From: Corynebacterium curieae
GTDB lineage: Bacteria > Actinomycetota > Actinomycetes > Mycobacteriales > Mycobacteriaceae
DNA: 64,000 bases
Direction of reading: 5' to 3'
Assembly (NCBI RefSeq): GCF_027570035.1
Contig: NZ_JAKMUU010000001.1
Span: 1 to 64,000 of the forward strand
In this document: piece by piece, positions 18,853 through 27,773 of the stretch
Position numbering within the stretch: the first letter of the stretch is position 1
Layout: every line of letters starts with the position of its first letter
The notes under the pieces: model-generated
Database searches by the model: none
The model's input: the letters and a program-made list of their open reading frames with translations, nothing else
Told to the model about the DNA's origin: nothing
Program-made: the position numbers and the translations under genes

Positions 18853-19655
18853 TCCGCTTCCCGTACCAGCACGAATGCATCCGTGCGGTACGGGATTTTA
18901 AGTTTTTGTCCGGGGCGAAAGCCTAGGTGCTCGTAGAGGTACCAGTCCAGGTTATGGGTCATGCGTTCGTGGATGGTTTCGCCATTGCTCAACCAGTAGG
19001 AGCGGGTGTGCATCAGCTGGTGAAGCTGCTCGGGGGTAAGTTCGTGTTCCCAGGTCAGGCGAAGTTCACGGTCTAAAGCCCACGGTGCGGTGTAGGTGGG
19101 GTAAAACCCCGGTTTGTGCACGTCGCCAGAGTGCATTATGCGCGAGAGCCGTAGGAGCCATGGGTCAGCGTTGACGTCGAGTGTATTCCACGCCAAGAGG
19201 ATCTGCCCGCCCGGCGCGAGGACTCGGTCAAGCTCCGCGCAGGCGGCAGGCACGTCGACCCAGTGCCATGTTTGGGCAAGGCAGGCTGCATTGAGGGAGG
19301 CGTCGGCAAGCGCGGTATTTTCGGCCGTAGCTCGCAGGACGGGTAGGGGCAGGTGGGTGGCGAGGAGCCCGGCCATATTGGCGGAAGGCTCAATCGCCAA
19401 GACCCGGGCATTGGTCAAGCTTTCGGTTAGTTTTCCAGTGCCAGCGCCGATATCGGCAACAGTGTGGGCGTCAGCAATGAGCTCGGCCACCTCACCGGGA
19501 TAGCCTGGGCGCACGTCGTGGTAGGTGCCTGCACCGCTGCGAAAGGCCCGTGCGGAGGTCTTGCGCTGCGTGGCGTCGCGGAAGGCAGGGCCTTGCTTTG
19601 TGGAGGCCCTGCGGTAGCTAGGGAAGTGGCGGGGATCCGGGTGGCGAGTCGACAT
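18849..19655 (-). CDS. Class I SAM-dependent methyltransferase
   Basis: A 268-residue protein. SAM motif I is VADIGAGTGKLTE (about 66-78), then LAIEPSANMAGLL, and a methyltransf_11 core through LAQTWHWVDVP and LAPGGQILLAWN. The substrate cannot be told. It diverges from the ABC transporter gene with only 37 bp between starts, so their promoters overlap, and it is convergent with dcuB. Confidence 0.85.
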   Translation of the reverse strand: MSTRHPDPRHFPSYRRASTKQGPAFRDATQRKTSARAFRSGAGTYHDVRPGYPGEVAELIADAHTVADIGAGTGKLTESLTNARVLAIEPSANMAGLLATHLPLPVLRATAENTALADASLNAACLAQTWHWVDVPAACAELDRVLAPGGQILLAWNTLDVNADPWLLRLSRIMHSGDVHKPGFYPTYTAPWALDRELRLTWEHELTPEQLHQLMHTRSYWLSNGETIHERMTHNLDWYLYEHLGFRPGQKLKIPYRTDAFVLVREAD

Positions 19656-19692
19656 AGCCCATCTAACCTACCTCGAATTAGAATTGCTGCCT

Positions 19693-21123
19693 ATGTCGAC
19701 ACTTCCCGCTCCATCAGATCCGCGGTGGTTGCTGAAAACTGTCTTCTCTCGTCCCCGGCTGACCTTGCCAGCGGCAGTGTGCATGGTAGTATCGTTCCTG
19801 CTAAATGGTTCTACACCGGTCATCGTTGGGCATGCCCTCGATGAGGCGGTGGCGCAAGGTTCTCCACAGCGCTTGTGGTTTTGGGTTTCGGTATTGGTGG
19901 CCGCTTTTGGTCTCAATGCCATAGCGGCGTGGTGGGGGCGCGGGCTAAATTCGCGGGGCATGTTAGAGGTTGGACACGATGTACGCATGGCCATTGCGGA
20001 CAGGATTCTAGACCCACGTGGTATCGCCGGTAGTCGCCGTAGCGCTGGAGAGCTGGTAGCTATCGCTTCCACGGATGCACAGCGTATTCAAAATGCAGTG
20101 ATGATGACGGTCTTTCCTGTGGCAGAGATTAGCGCCATTGTCTATGTTGCGGTAATGGCTAGCCGGGTCAACCTCGCCTTGGGCGCTGCCATTCTTTGCG
20201 GCGGGCCATTGGTGGTGTGGGGCTCTTTGCAGGCAGCGAAACCACTGCGCGCGCGTTCGGGTATTCGCCAGGCGGCGTTAGCAAAGGCCAGTGCGATGGC
20301 CACCGATGTAGTTCAGGGCTTGCGAATCTTGAAAGGGCTAGGCGCAGTGACCACGGTTAGCAAACGCTATGCCGCGGTTTCCGACGCCGCCTTCGAACGC
20401 ACCATTGCAGCTAATGCGGCCCAGGCTCGCCTTAACGCTATAACGGAAATTCTCGGCTCGGTCTACGTCATTGCCGTGGGCATCGGAGCGGGTTTTATGG
20501 CGCTGCATTCCATAATCAGCATGGGCGAATTGATTACCGTGATTGGCCTGACACAGTTCATCATCACGCCGATGACCATGCTCGGCCGCAATATCGCCTC
20601 GCGTTGGGCGGCAGCGAAGGCGAGTGCTGAGCGCATTAGGGCAGTACTTGCTGCCCCCGGGGTGGACGCGGAGGAGCCGCAGCTTCCAGCGCTAGCGGCT
20701 GGCGTGAACGTACTAGGTGAGCCCGCCCCTGCGGATCTGGAATTTCTACCACGCGAGCGCTTCCTTGTTGCTCCCCATGAAACAATTCTCTTTGAAGGTT
20801 CCGTGGGAGACAATATCCATCCGGATGACAGGATTGCGCAAAACGCCCTCTATGTTGCCGCTGGGGAGGATATACCGGGCGGGCTCGGCCGCGAGGTTGG
20901 AGAAGCCGGGCGGAACCTGTCTGGTGGTCAACAACAGCGCGTGGCACTTGCGCGAGCAATTGCAGCAAACCCAGAGGTCTTGGTTCTAGCAGATCCAACT
21001 ACCGCCGTGGACTCGGTAACTGAGCACACTATTGCCCAGCGGATAGCAGAATATCGGGGTAGCAAGACAACGCTCGTCTATACCACCTCACCGGCCTGGG
21101 GTGCTGTGGGGGTCAGGTTATAA
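19693..21123 (+). CDS. ABC exporter half-subunit with NBD lacking Walker A
   Basis: A 476-residue protein, an N-terminal six-helix ABC exporter membrane domain (about 15-310) fused to a shortened nucleotide-binding domain. The A-loop and Walker A region is simply absent: the membrane domain runs within about 40 residues into the Q-loop region (APHETILFEGSVGDNI, Gln replaced by His). The signature NLSGGQQQRVALARA is perfect. Walker B is VLVLADPTT (Glu replaced by Pro) and the H-loop His is missing. It cannot bind ATP through its own P-loop and must pair with the next protein. ATG 19693 is preferred over TTG 19684. Confidence 0.88.
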   Translation: MSTLPAPSDPRWLLKTVFSRPRLTLPAAVCMVVSFLLNGSTPVIVGHALDEAVAQGSPQRLWFWVSVLVAAFGLNAIAAWWGRGLNSRGMLEVGHDVRMAIADRILDPRGIAGSRRSAGELVAIASTDAQRIQNAVMMTVFPVAEISAIVYVAVMASRVNLALGAAILCGGPLVVWGSLQAAKPLRARSGIRQAALAKASAMATDVVQGLRILKGLGAVTTVSKRYAAVSDAAFERTIAANAAQARLNAITEILGSVYVIAVGIGAGFMALHSIISMGELITVIGLTQFIITPMTMLGRNIASRWAAAKASAERIRAVLAAPGVDAEEPQLPALAAGVNVLGEPAPADLEFLPRERFLVAPHETILFEGSVGDNIHPDDRIAQNALYVAAGEDIPGGLGREVGEAGRNLSGGQQQRVALARAIAANPEVLVLADPTTAVDSVTEHTIAQRIAEYRGSKTTLVYTTSPAWGAVGVRL

Positions 21124-22865
21124 TGCGGTTTCCCACAGCTTCTTGGTCCCAAACGCGCACGGTAGTAGGCCAGCAGCTTTCCCACATCCCGCGTGCATGG
21201 TCTCAGGCTTTTGTAGCTTTAGCCTTGCTGACTGCTGGTGCATGCGCCAATGTAGCCATACCCATTTTGCTAGGAAAGGTTATTGACACGGTCATCGTTG
21301 GCGGCGCTATAACACCCGTTGCGATCTCGTTGGTGCTCATGGCCGCAGTCTCCGCGTTGCTCTCCGCGTCAGGGTTTTATATTCTCTCCCGGCTTACGGA
21401 GCGAGTAATTGCCAACCTGCGCGAGGACATGGTTGCTACTGCTCTTCGCTTGCCCACTCACCGCGTAGAAGAAGCCGGCACCGGAGATCTGGTGTCACGG
21501 TCTACCGATGACGTTGCAGAGCTTTCTGCGGCTGTAACTGACAGCCTACCTGTGCTGGCAAAATCGCTATTCGCTGTCGTGGGCACTGGGCTAGCGTTAG
21601 TGAGCCTGAATTGGCAATATGTGATGGTCGTAGCGGCTGTCACGCCGCTGTATTTCTTTGCCGCCCGCCGCTACCTACACCGTGCACCACAGCGCTATAC
21701 AGATGAGCGTGCATCCATGGCAGAGCGTGCGCGTCGGCTTCTCGAGTCCATACGTGGGCGAAAAACAGTGCGGGCTTTCCGCTTGGAAGAGTACATGCAT
21801 GGTCGGATCGAGCGCGCCTCCCAGGCGGTAGTAGACAATGGATACGCAGCGCGAAGAACGATGATGGTCTTGCAGCTGTGGATGACCGGCATCGAGCTGG
21901 TAATGCTCATCATTGGGCTCGTGGTCAGCTTCTGGGCTGTAAGATCGCAAGTGCTTAGCGTAGGCACCGTTACTGCCGCGATGCTGCTACTTATACGATT
22001 GCGGGGCCCGCTTATGGGCTTGATGCGGGTCATTGACACTGTACAGTCCGGCTATGCCTCGCTGTCGCGCATTGTTGGAGTCGTCATCGATCCACCTCGG
22101 GCAGTGCCTGCCAGCGGAGCCCCAACGCCACGCGGTGTGGCCGAGATGCGGGATGTGAGCTTTAGCTACGACGATGGTGGCTGGGCCGTACAAGACGTCA
22201 GCCTCGAATTGCCAGCCGGGCACACAGTGGCTTTGGTAGGCGCCTCCGGCGCGGGAAAGACCACCGTTGCTGCACTAATGGCAGGATTGCGCGTCCCTGA
22301 GGAGGGGAAGGTTACGGTTGATGGGGTAGAGGTATCTGCCCTTTCGGACACTGAGCGCGTGGCGCGATTAGCGATGGTTACCCAAGAGGTACACGTCTTT
22401 TCAGGCACCCTCCGCGCGGACCTCTCTTTGGCTGCCCCACAGGCTAACGACGAACAAATGCTCCAGGCGCTCGAGCGCGTGGGAGCGCGGTGGTATGCGC
22501 AATTGGAAGAGGGCCTAGATACGGTCATTGGCTCGCAAGGTATCCAGTTAGATCCTGTGGCGTCCCAGCAACTCGCGCTGGCACGAATTTTGCTTTTGGA
22601 TCCGAAACTCGTCATTATGGATGAGGCCACTGCTGAGGCAGGTTCTGTGGGAGCCGAAGCCTTAGAACAGGCCGCTACTGAAGTCACCTGTGGGCGAACC
22701 GCGTTGGTCGTGGCGCACCGGCTCGACCAAGCGGCGCGGGCGGATAGGATCGTGGTGATGGATAATGGCCGCGTGGTTGAACAAGGAAGTCACCACGAAC
22801 TGCTAGATTATGGTGGCCGTTATAAGCAATTGTGGGCCGCATGGCAGAAGGGACGACAAAGATGA
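21123..22865 (+). CDS. ABC exporter half-subunit with degenerate signature
   Basis: A 580-residue protein with six transmembrane helices (about 20-300) and a full-length NBD. Walker A GASGAGKTT, Q-loop TQE, Walker B LVIMDEAT and H-loop VAHR are intact, but the ABC signature is LDPVASQQ instead of LSGGQ. This mirrors the defect of the preceding subunit. Together they would form one complete ATP site (this Walker A/B with the partner's LSGGQ). The genes share one base. The substrate is unknown; the esterase follows in the same operon. Confidence 0.9.
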   Translation: MRFPTASWSQTRTVVGQQLSHIPRAWSQAFVALALLTAGACANVAIPILLGKVIDTVIVGGAITPVAISLVLMAAVSALLSASGFYILSRLTERVIANLREDMVATALRLPTHRVEEAGTGDLVSRSTDDVAELSAAVTDSLPVLAKSLFAVVGTGLALVSLNWQYVMVVAAVTPLYFFAARRYLHRAPQRYTDERASMAERARRLLESIRGRKTVRAFRLEEYMHGRIERASQAVVDNGYAARRTMMVLQLWMTGIELVMLIIGLVVSFWAVRSQVLSVGTVTAAMLLLIRLRGPLMGLMRVIDTVQSGYASLSRIVGVVIDPPRAVPASGAPTPRGVAEMRDVSFSYDDGGWAVQDVSLELPAGHTVALVGASGAGKTTVAALMAGLRVPEEGKVTVDGVEVSALSDTERVARLAMVTQEVHVFSGTLRADLSLAAPQANDEQMLQALERVGARWYAQLEEGLDTVIGSQGIQLDPVASQQLALARILLLDPKLVIMDEATAEAGSVGAEALEQAATEVTCGRTALVVAHRLDQAARADRIVVMDNGRVVEQGSHHELLDYGGRYKQLWAAWQKGRQR

Positions 22866-23821
22866 ACGCGAGGTCACTACGGGCCGTGCTTGGTGCGGTA
22901 GCTGTGTGTTTCCTTGCGTTTGCTGGCAGCTCGTGTTCTAGCGAATCAGCAGATTCCCCGAACCCGGCAGATTCCACTGACACCGTTAACCTAGGAATTC
23001 CCACCTCCGCACCGTTGAGCGGCCCTGAGCCGGGTTCCTATAGCACTATCAACCTGCCATCAGGGCGTTCCTTTATCCTCAGCGTGCCAAAAGACTATTC
23101 CGGAGATAAAAAATGGCCGATCGTTCTCGCCTTTCATGGGTGGGGGCAATCTGCCGAAAATCTCCGCGGTTATTCGCGTCTCGATGCCGCTGATGCCATC
23201 ACCATTTTCCCAGAAGGTAAGAAAAAGGCGTGGAGCCCTGCACCGTATGCCAAGACCTCAACAACGGAAGACAAAAAATTCGTTCGCGAAATAGTTGACG
23301 CCGTTCGCGCTACCTATCGGGTAGATGACGCCCGAATTTTTGCGACCGGCATGTCTAATGGCGGCGGATTCGCTGCCTATCTGGCCTGCCAAATGCCCGA
23401 TACATTTAAATCCGTTGCTACCGTATCGGCCGCCTATTATGAAGACATTTTGAAAAACTGTGCGCATTCTCCCGTAGGGCGGTTGGATATGCATGGCACG
23501 GTAGACCCCGTGGTGGGCTATTACGGAGGCACTCGCCATAAGACTAAATACTATTCCGTGGAGTCTGTGCTGGAGCAGGATCGCAAACGTAACCGTTGCT
23601 CCACGAAGGTCAATACATCCCGCCTAGTAAATAATGCGCTCGACATGAAGTGGAGCGGATGCACCGCGCCGCTCGAGCACATTCGTATTGCAGGCGGGTC
23701 CCACGTGTGGCCGGGCGGCACCGCAGATGCGCACAACGAGGTAGGCAAGTTCTTTGCTACCGATCGCGTCCTTGACTTCTTCGGAATTCCAGGACGCCCC
23801 ACCGGTACCGCGCAGACCTAA
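22862..23821 (+). CDS. Secreted esterase, PHB-depolymerase/feruloyl-esterase type
   Basis: A 319-residue exported alpha/beta hydrolase. The signal peptide ends in FAGSSCSSES, a weak lipobox, so it may be a lipoprotein. The catalytic serine is in GMSNGG, the likely acid is in DMHGTVDP and the histidine in GGSHVWPG. The HGWGQ oxyanion segment matches the LpqC/poly-hydroxybutyrate depolymerase family. It overlaps the ABC gene by ATGA, so hydrolysis of a compound handled by that exporter is possible (inference). Confidence 0.82.
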   Translation: MNARSLRAVLGAVAVCFLAFAGSSCSSESADSPNPADSTDTVNLGIPTSAPLSGPEPGSYSTINLPSGRSFILSVPKDYSGDKKWPIVLAFHGWGQSAENLRGYSRLDAADAITIFPEGKKKAWSPAPYAKTSTTEDKKFVREIVDAVRATYRVDDARIFATGMSNGGGFAAYLACQMPDTFKSVATVSAAYYEDILKNCAHSPVGRLDMHGTVDPVVGYYGGTRHKTKYYSVESVLEQDRKRNRCSTKVNTSRLVNNALDMKWSGCTAPLEHIRIAGGSHVWPGGTADAHNEVGKFFATDRVLDFFGIPGRPTGTAQT

Positions 23822-25077
23822 TACTGCTTAAAGACGTGAAATTCGGAACCCGGAACCATTCGTACCCTTTCGATGCAGATATCTGCCACCGTCGAAAAAC
23901 CGGCGCGATAAGCAGCGCTGCGGGGAGAGGTTGGCTCCGGAATCTGGACTAAATGGAAAGACCGCGAACCACCATCCTCCTTGTTGAGCTCCAATACCGC
24001 CTGTGCAGTAGTCCCAGAACCAGCAAAGAAATCCAATACTCGGGCATTTTTAGGCCCTGCAATGGAAATGAGGTGCTTGATGAGGCGTACCGGTTTAGGG
24101 AAATCAAAAATTCCCTCTAGACCCATGACTTCTTCAGCATCGCGCCTCCCTGTGCGCGTAACGCCAAAGCGTTCCCCATCCAGAATGGAGCGTGGGCGGG
24201 CACCGACTTTTTGATAGTTCTTGGTGTAGACAAATCCGCGGCGGAATACCAGCTCATCGTAGTGCGTCGCCACCTTTTCTTTGCCCCACCGCCAACGTGC
24301 AACATGGTTCTTTCCTGGCGGTTGGTCGGGCCAGTATTGCGTTCCATCTGGTCCGGAGATGGGAAAATCTAGGGAAGGAAGGTAGCCCAGTGTTTTGGAA
24401 TCTAGGCGTACAAGGGAGTATTTCCCTTTCTCATCTTCATGGTTGTACTTCGTGGTGGTATGGCCTTGGGAATCAATATTGAAGCCCGGATTGTCTAGAG
24501 TGCGGGCATAGCACAGGATGTATTCGTGCTCTACTACAGCATATTTGGAATCGTTCTTTCCGGTTCCAGCTTTTTTCCAAATCAACTGGCCGGCAAAGCA
24601 ACCTTCCCCAAAGACTTCATCGAGCACTTTACGGGTATTGGCTACCTCGTCCTCGCCGATGGAGACAAGGATGAAGCCTTCGGTAGACAGCACCTCACGG
24701 GCCAAGATGAGGCGTGGAAGCAGCATCGATAGCCATTCTGAGTGCCATTCTGCGTAGCTGCCAGAGCGCATCTGACGGCGCAACCGGTAGTTATCACGGT
24801 AGACAAAGTCCTTGCCAGTGTTATACGGCGGATCGATATAGAGGACGTCGAAGAGCTCCCCTTGAGCTACCAGCTCCTGCAGGGCGGGGAGATTATCTGC
24901 TACGAAGATGGCATTGCGGGTGTCAGTAGTTGTACTAAGGGCCGAATCTCGTGTGAAGCTGCGAGGAATGGGGGCGGTTGCAGCAGCGCGGGCGGCTTCC
25001 TTTCCCGGCCAAACTAGGCCAAAAAACTCCGTGTCGTTCGCCTCGTCGGGCGTGGATGACGGATGATCAGGAGTCAT
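23818..25077 (-). CDS. DNA adenine-N6 methyltransferase, type III Mod-like (orphan)
   Basis: A 419-residue beta-class methyltransferase. The catalytic motif IDPPYNTGKDF (about 81-91) comes before the SAM motif FDFFAGSGTTAQAV near the C-terminus, the order of Mod and related N6-adenine enzymes. It is shorter than most Mod proteins. No restriction endonuclease is adjacent; the only upstream neighbour is a 77-residue frame overlapping its start (ATGA). It may be an epigenetic regulator or the remains of a restriction system. The recognition site cannot be read from sequence. Confidence 0.88.
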   Translation of the reverse strand: MTPDHPSSTPDEANDTEFFGLVWPGKEAARAAATAPIPRSFTRDSALSTTTDTRNAIFVADNLPALQELVAQGELFDVLYIDPPYNTGKDFVYRDNYRLRRQMRSGSYAEWHSEWLSMLLPRLILAREVLSTEGFILVSIGEDEVANTRKVLDEVFGEGCFAGQLIWKKAGTGKNDSKYAVVEHEYILCYARTLDNPGFNIDSQGHTTTKYNHEDEKGKYSLVRLDSKTLGYLPSLDFPISGPDGTQYWPDQPPGKNHVARWRWGKEKVATHYDELVFRRGFVYTKNYQKVGARPRSILDGERFGVTRTGRRDAEEVMGLEGIFDFPKPVRLIKHLISIAGPKNARVLDFFAGSGTTAQAVLELNKEDGGSRSFHLVQIPEPTSPRSAAYRAGFSTVADICIERVRMVPGSEFHVFKQY

Positions 25078-25300
25078 AGAGCGAAGCCTTTGCTATGAAG
25101 TAGGTAATACGGTCTAACGCTATCATCTGGACGGATAAGCAATCCGTTTCATCTACTTGGTGATGAGGATGCACAAGAGGTTGAGTGAATCTAGCATTGG
25201 TGGGGGTGATCCGCTCTTGCAAGTAGTGCACTCCAAGATTTGCGCCCAAGATTATTTGGTCTATCAAGCTTGAAGAATTTTCGGTGGCACGTTCACGCAA
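25067..25300 (-). CDS. Possible 77-residue protein upstream of orphan methylase
   Basis: The frame starts at TTG 25300 and ends at 25067 inside the methyltransferase start region. The predicted peptide begins LRERATENSSSLIDQ and is mixed polar/hydrophobic with no recognised family. The overlap with the methyltransferase ATG looks like translational coupling. There is no convincing RBS and the start is uncertain. Confidence 0.35.
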   Translation of the reverse strand: MRERATENSSSLIDQIILGANLGVHYLQERITPTNARFTQPLVHPHHQVDETDCLSVQMIALDRITYFIAKASLYDS

Positions 25301-25376
25301 TTGTAGGTACGTTGGGGTGTGTTGCCGGACACGGCAGCGGTTAGATAAAGCTAGAACTAGAAGAAAGGATAACCAC

Positions 25377-25550
25377 ATGGGTATCTTCGATAAGGCAAAG
25401 GACGCACTGAATTCCGACAAGGGCGAAGAGCTCAGCGATAAGGGCTTGGACAAGGCCGCTGACGCAGCTAAGGGCAAGCTGGGTGACGATAAGGCAGACC
25501 AGATTGATAAGGCCCGCGATGCTGCTGACGACAAGATCGGCAACGAGTAA
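25377..25550 (+). CDS. Small charged helical protein, Rv0909/antitoxin-like
   Basis: A 57-residue protein starting MGIFDKAKDALNSDKGEEL, with repeated Lys/Asp/Ala helices and no hydrophobic core. It resembles the small Rv0909-type proteins annotated as antitoxins and also CsbD-like stress proteins. ATG 25377 has the RBS AGAAAGGA, and TTGCCG...TAGATA just upstream could be its promoter. No toxin gene is adjacent. A strong terminator follows, so it is monocistronic. Confidence 0.7.
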   Translation: MGIFDKAKDALNSDKGEELSDKGLDKAADAAKGKLGDDKADQIDKARDAADDKIGNE

Positions 25551-25588
25551 ATTGCTCCACCCACTTAATCGGGTGAAAATTTAATAGC

Positions 25589-25628
25589 AACTGTGGCCCC
25601 TCGTCGAGCTAGACGCGGGGCCACAGTT
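25589..25628. terminator. Strong terminator hairpin
   Basis: A perfect 12-bp stem, AACTGTGGCCCC at 25589-25600 and GGGGCCACAGTT at 25617-25628, lies 39 bp after the small charged protein gene. The T-tract on the plus strand is poor. Confidence 0.7.
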
Positions 25629-25745
25629 ATGCAAAATCTGTCCGCTAGTTGCTGGGATTGGCCTATGACTCCGCTCTCACCTTTTTGTGGGTGAAAAGAA
25701 GCCAATAACGATCTACTCTAAGCATTTCTATATGGAATCGCTAGG

Positions 25746-27134
25746 ATGACATTTGTGAACAATCTTGAAGGCACCGTTTCCCACTCGGGCTCCACTAAGC
25801 AGCGTTTGCTAGAGCACAGTGCTCGAATTTTGGCCAAAGGTGGACGCGAGACCTTGCAGGTTTGTAATGTTGCGGAACAAATTGATGTGCCCATTGATGA
25901 GGCTAAATCCTACTTTGAGGATGACCAGGACCTCTATATTCAAACTAGCCGGTTCTTAGATGAGCGGATTAGAATAGCAACGTTTGAAGCACTAGATAAG
26001 TTGCCGGAAGATGTTTCGCCGATTGGGAAAATGCGCGAATCGGCCCGCGTTTACTTCAATCTCGCGATCGACAACCCAGCCTATTTTGCGGCATACAATA
26101 ACTGCGAAACGGCAACGAGCTTTCCCAATTTCGAGGACGGAATTGAGCAGGCCAAAAGCTTCGATGCCTTTCCACCTATTTTCCGCTGGCTCCTTGCACA
26201 CATGCGGGAAGCAGCTATAGCTGCACGCGGTAGTTTTGACCACCGCCTAGTTGTCATCCAATCCTTGACATTCCTGTCTGAACTGCAGGGAATTACCCAC
26301 CTCGCCACTTTCGGCATTATGCGTCACCTTTCGCCTGCGGCAAAAAAGCAGACCTTCAATGCGTGCATGGAAACAATGTTTTCTGGGCTGGAGGTGAGCC
26401 TGCGCAAAGGAGAAATTATCAGCTATGAGCCGCAAGCCCGCGTAGGGGAGCAGCCGGTACCGGTGACCACTGCGGCCAAGGATATGCCAAAGGACACGTC
26501 GGCAGATAAGCGCGCGGCCATCTTCCGCGGTGCAGCCGAGGAAATTGCTAATAATGGTCTGCCAAGCTTGCACCTTGGTTCCGCTGCCGCACGAGCAGGC
26601 GTTTCCATCGCGGATGCTGAGCATCTTTTTGATGGTGATACTCACTTTGTCCGGTCCTTGGAGGAATCTTTGGATGAGGCAAATACGCGGGCGATCATGC
26701 GGCAAAATGCAGCAGTTCCTGAAGGCTCGCACGGGCTCGCCTATATCAAAGCCACTGGTTTCGGATACTTGGAGTTTGCGCTTGCGGATCCCGTCGGTTT
26801 TGTAGCGCTCATAGAGGTATCGAGCCGTTCGATCGTCCCAGTTTCGTTCGATGATTCTGGTGATAGCGAACAGCCCTTTGATATGGGCAAGGCATTTAGC
26901 TTCATCATGAATTTGGTGCGGGATGCCATCTCTGAGTCCAATGGGCCGCGTTCGTCGTGGATCCTCTTTACCCAAATCGCAGCGCTGTGGGCCTCAATTC
27001 ACGGGCTGTCGCAGCTAAGCACAGTTGGCGCATTGCGCTACCACTCGGCTGACTTTTATTTCGACCTAGCGTCTAAAGTCATGGATATAGTCATTCAGGG
27101 AATGGTCAACGTTCTTGAACTCGAGACTACGTAG
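25746..27134 (+). CDS. Tandem TetR-like transcriptional regulator (two fused copies)
   Basis: A 462-residue protein made of two TetR-like halves. Each has an N-terminal HTH (first about 15-60, KQRLLEHSARILAKGG; second about 258-305, KRAAIFRGAAEEIANN) and a C-terminal ligand domain ending in a similar segment (ITHLATFGIMRHLS; IHGLSQLSTVGALRYHS). Normal TetR proteins are about 200 residues and dimerise, so this fusion probably forms its own pseudo-dimer. The HTHs differ, so operators may be asymmetric. Target and ligand unknown. It is convergent with the response regulator gene. Confidence 0.78.
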   Translation: MTFVNNLEGTVSHSGSTKQRLLEHSARILAKGGRETLQVCNVAEQIDVPIDEAKSYFEDDQDLYIQTSRFLDERIRIATFEALDKLPEDVSPIGKMRESARVYFNLAIDNPAYFAAYNNCETATSFPNFEDGIEQAKSFDAFPPIFRWLLAHMREAAIAARGSFDHRLVVIQSLTFLSELQGITHLATFGIMRHLSPAAKKQTFNACMETMFSGLEVSLRKGEIISYEPQARVGEQPVPVTTAAKDMPKDTSADKRAAIFRGAAEEIANNGLPSLHLGSAAARAGVSIADAEHLFDGDTHFVRSLEESLDEANTRAIMRQNAAVPEGSHGLAYIKATGFGYLEFALADPVGFVALIEVSSRSIVPVSFDDSGDSEQPFDMGKAFSFIMNLVRDAISESNGPRSSWILFTQIAALWASIHGLSQLSTVGALRYHSADFYFDLASKVMDIVIQGMVNVLELETT

Positions 27135-27164
27135 AAGAACCTCAACTTAGGAAAAGACGCTTTA

Positions 27165-27773
27165 CTAAATCCACCCATGGGTTTGCGCGGTGGTCGCTGC
27201 CTCATAGCGATTGCCAGCACCGGTCTTTGATATGAGGGAAGATACGATATTGCGCACGGTGCCATTGCTAAGGTGGATTTTGTTGGCTATTAGACGAGAG
27301 CCAGCGCCATCCAAAATGAGTTGTGCTACCTCTTGTTCGCGGGGGTTGAGCGGGTTATCGGGAATAAAAACTGTCTCTTGAGCGAGTGCGGGATCAATCA
27401 CCTTGAGCCCCGAGTGGACCCGCCGTATAGCTTCGGCTAGTTGTTCCGGCGGGGTGTCTTTGACTACGAACCCTGCTACGCCGGACTCTAGCGCACGTTT
27501 AACGTATCCGCCGCGGCCAAACGTCGTGACAATAAGGCTGCGGCAGGCGGTTCCGGCAAGTTCTGCCGCAGCGTCTAGCCCATTCTTTCCGGGCATTTCT
27601 ATATCCAACAGCGCCACATCAACGCAATGCTTGGCGACGAGCCCCGCAACCTCGATGCCCGTTGCGCACTCAGCTACAACGGCAATGTCCGGTTCTGTCT
27701 CTAGGAGAGCTTTAAGCGCCCCGCGTACCAATGATTGGTCCTCCGCAATGAGAACACGGATACTATCAGTCAA
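27165..27773 (-). CDS. NarL/LuxR-family response regulator
   Basis: A 202-residue regulator. The receiver domain has the acidic ED pair after VLIA and a phospho-acceptor Asp in VALLDIEMPG. It is followed by a LuxR-type HTH (PREQEVAQLILDGAGSRLIANKIHLSNGTVRNI). I use TTG 27773, because GGAGG lies eight bases upstream inside the kinase gene; the frame is open further but would overlap the kinase more. It is the output of the kinase-permease-ATPase operon. Confidence 0.9.
   Translation of the reverse strand: MTDSIRVLIAEDQSLVRGALKALLETEPDIAVVAECATGIEVAGLVAKHCVDVALLDIEMPGKNGLDAAAELAGTACRSLIVTTFGRGGYVKRALESGVAGFVVKDTPPEQLAEAIRRVHSGLKVIDPALAQETVFIPDNPLNPREQEVAQLILDGAGSRLIANKIHLSNGTVRNIVSSLISKTGAGNRYEAATTAQTHGWI

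Noticed and set aside
19656-19692. A DtxR-type iron box in the gap before the ABC exporter pair
   Set aside because: Only one half (TAACCTA) resembles the consensus; the other arm does not match.
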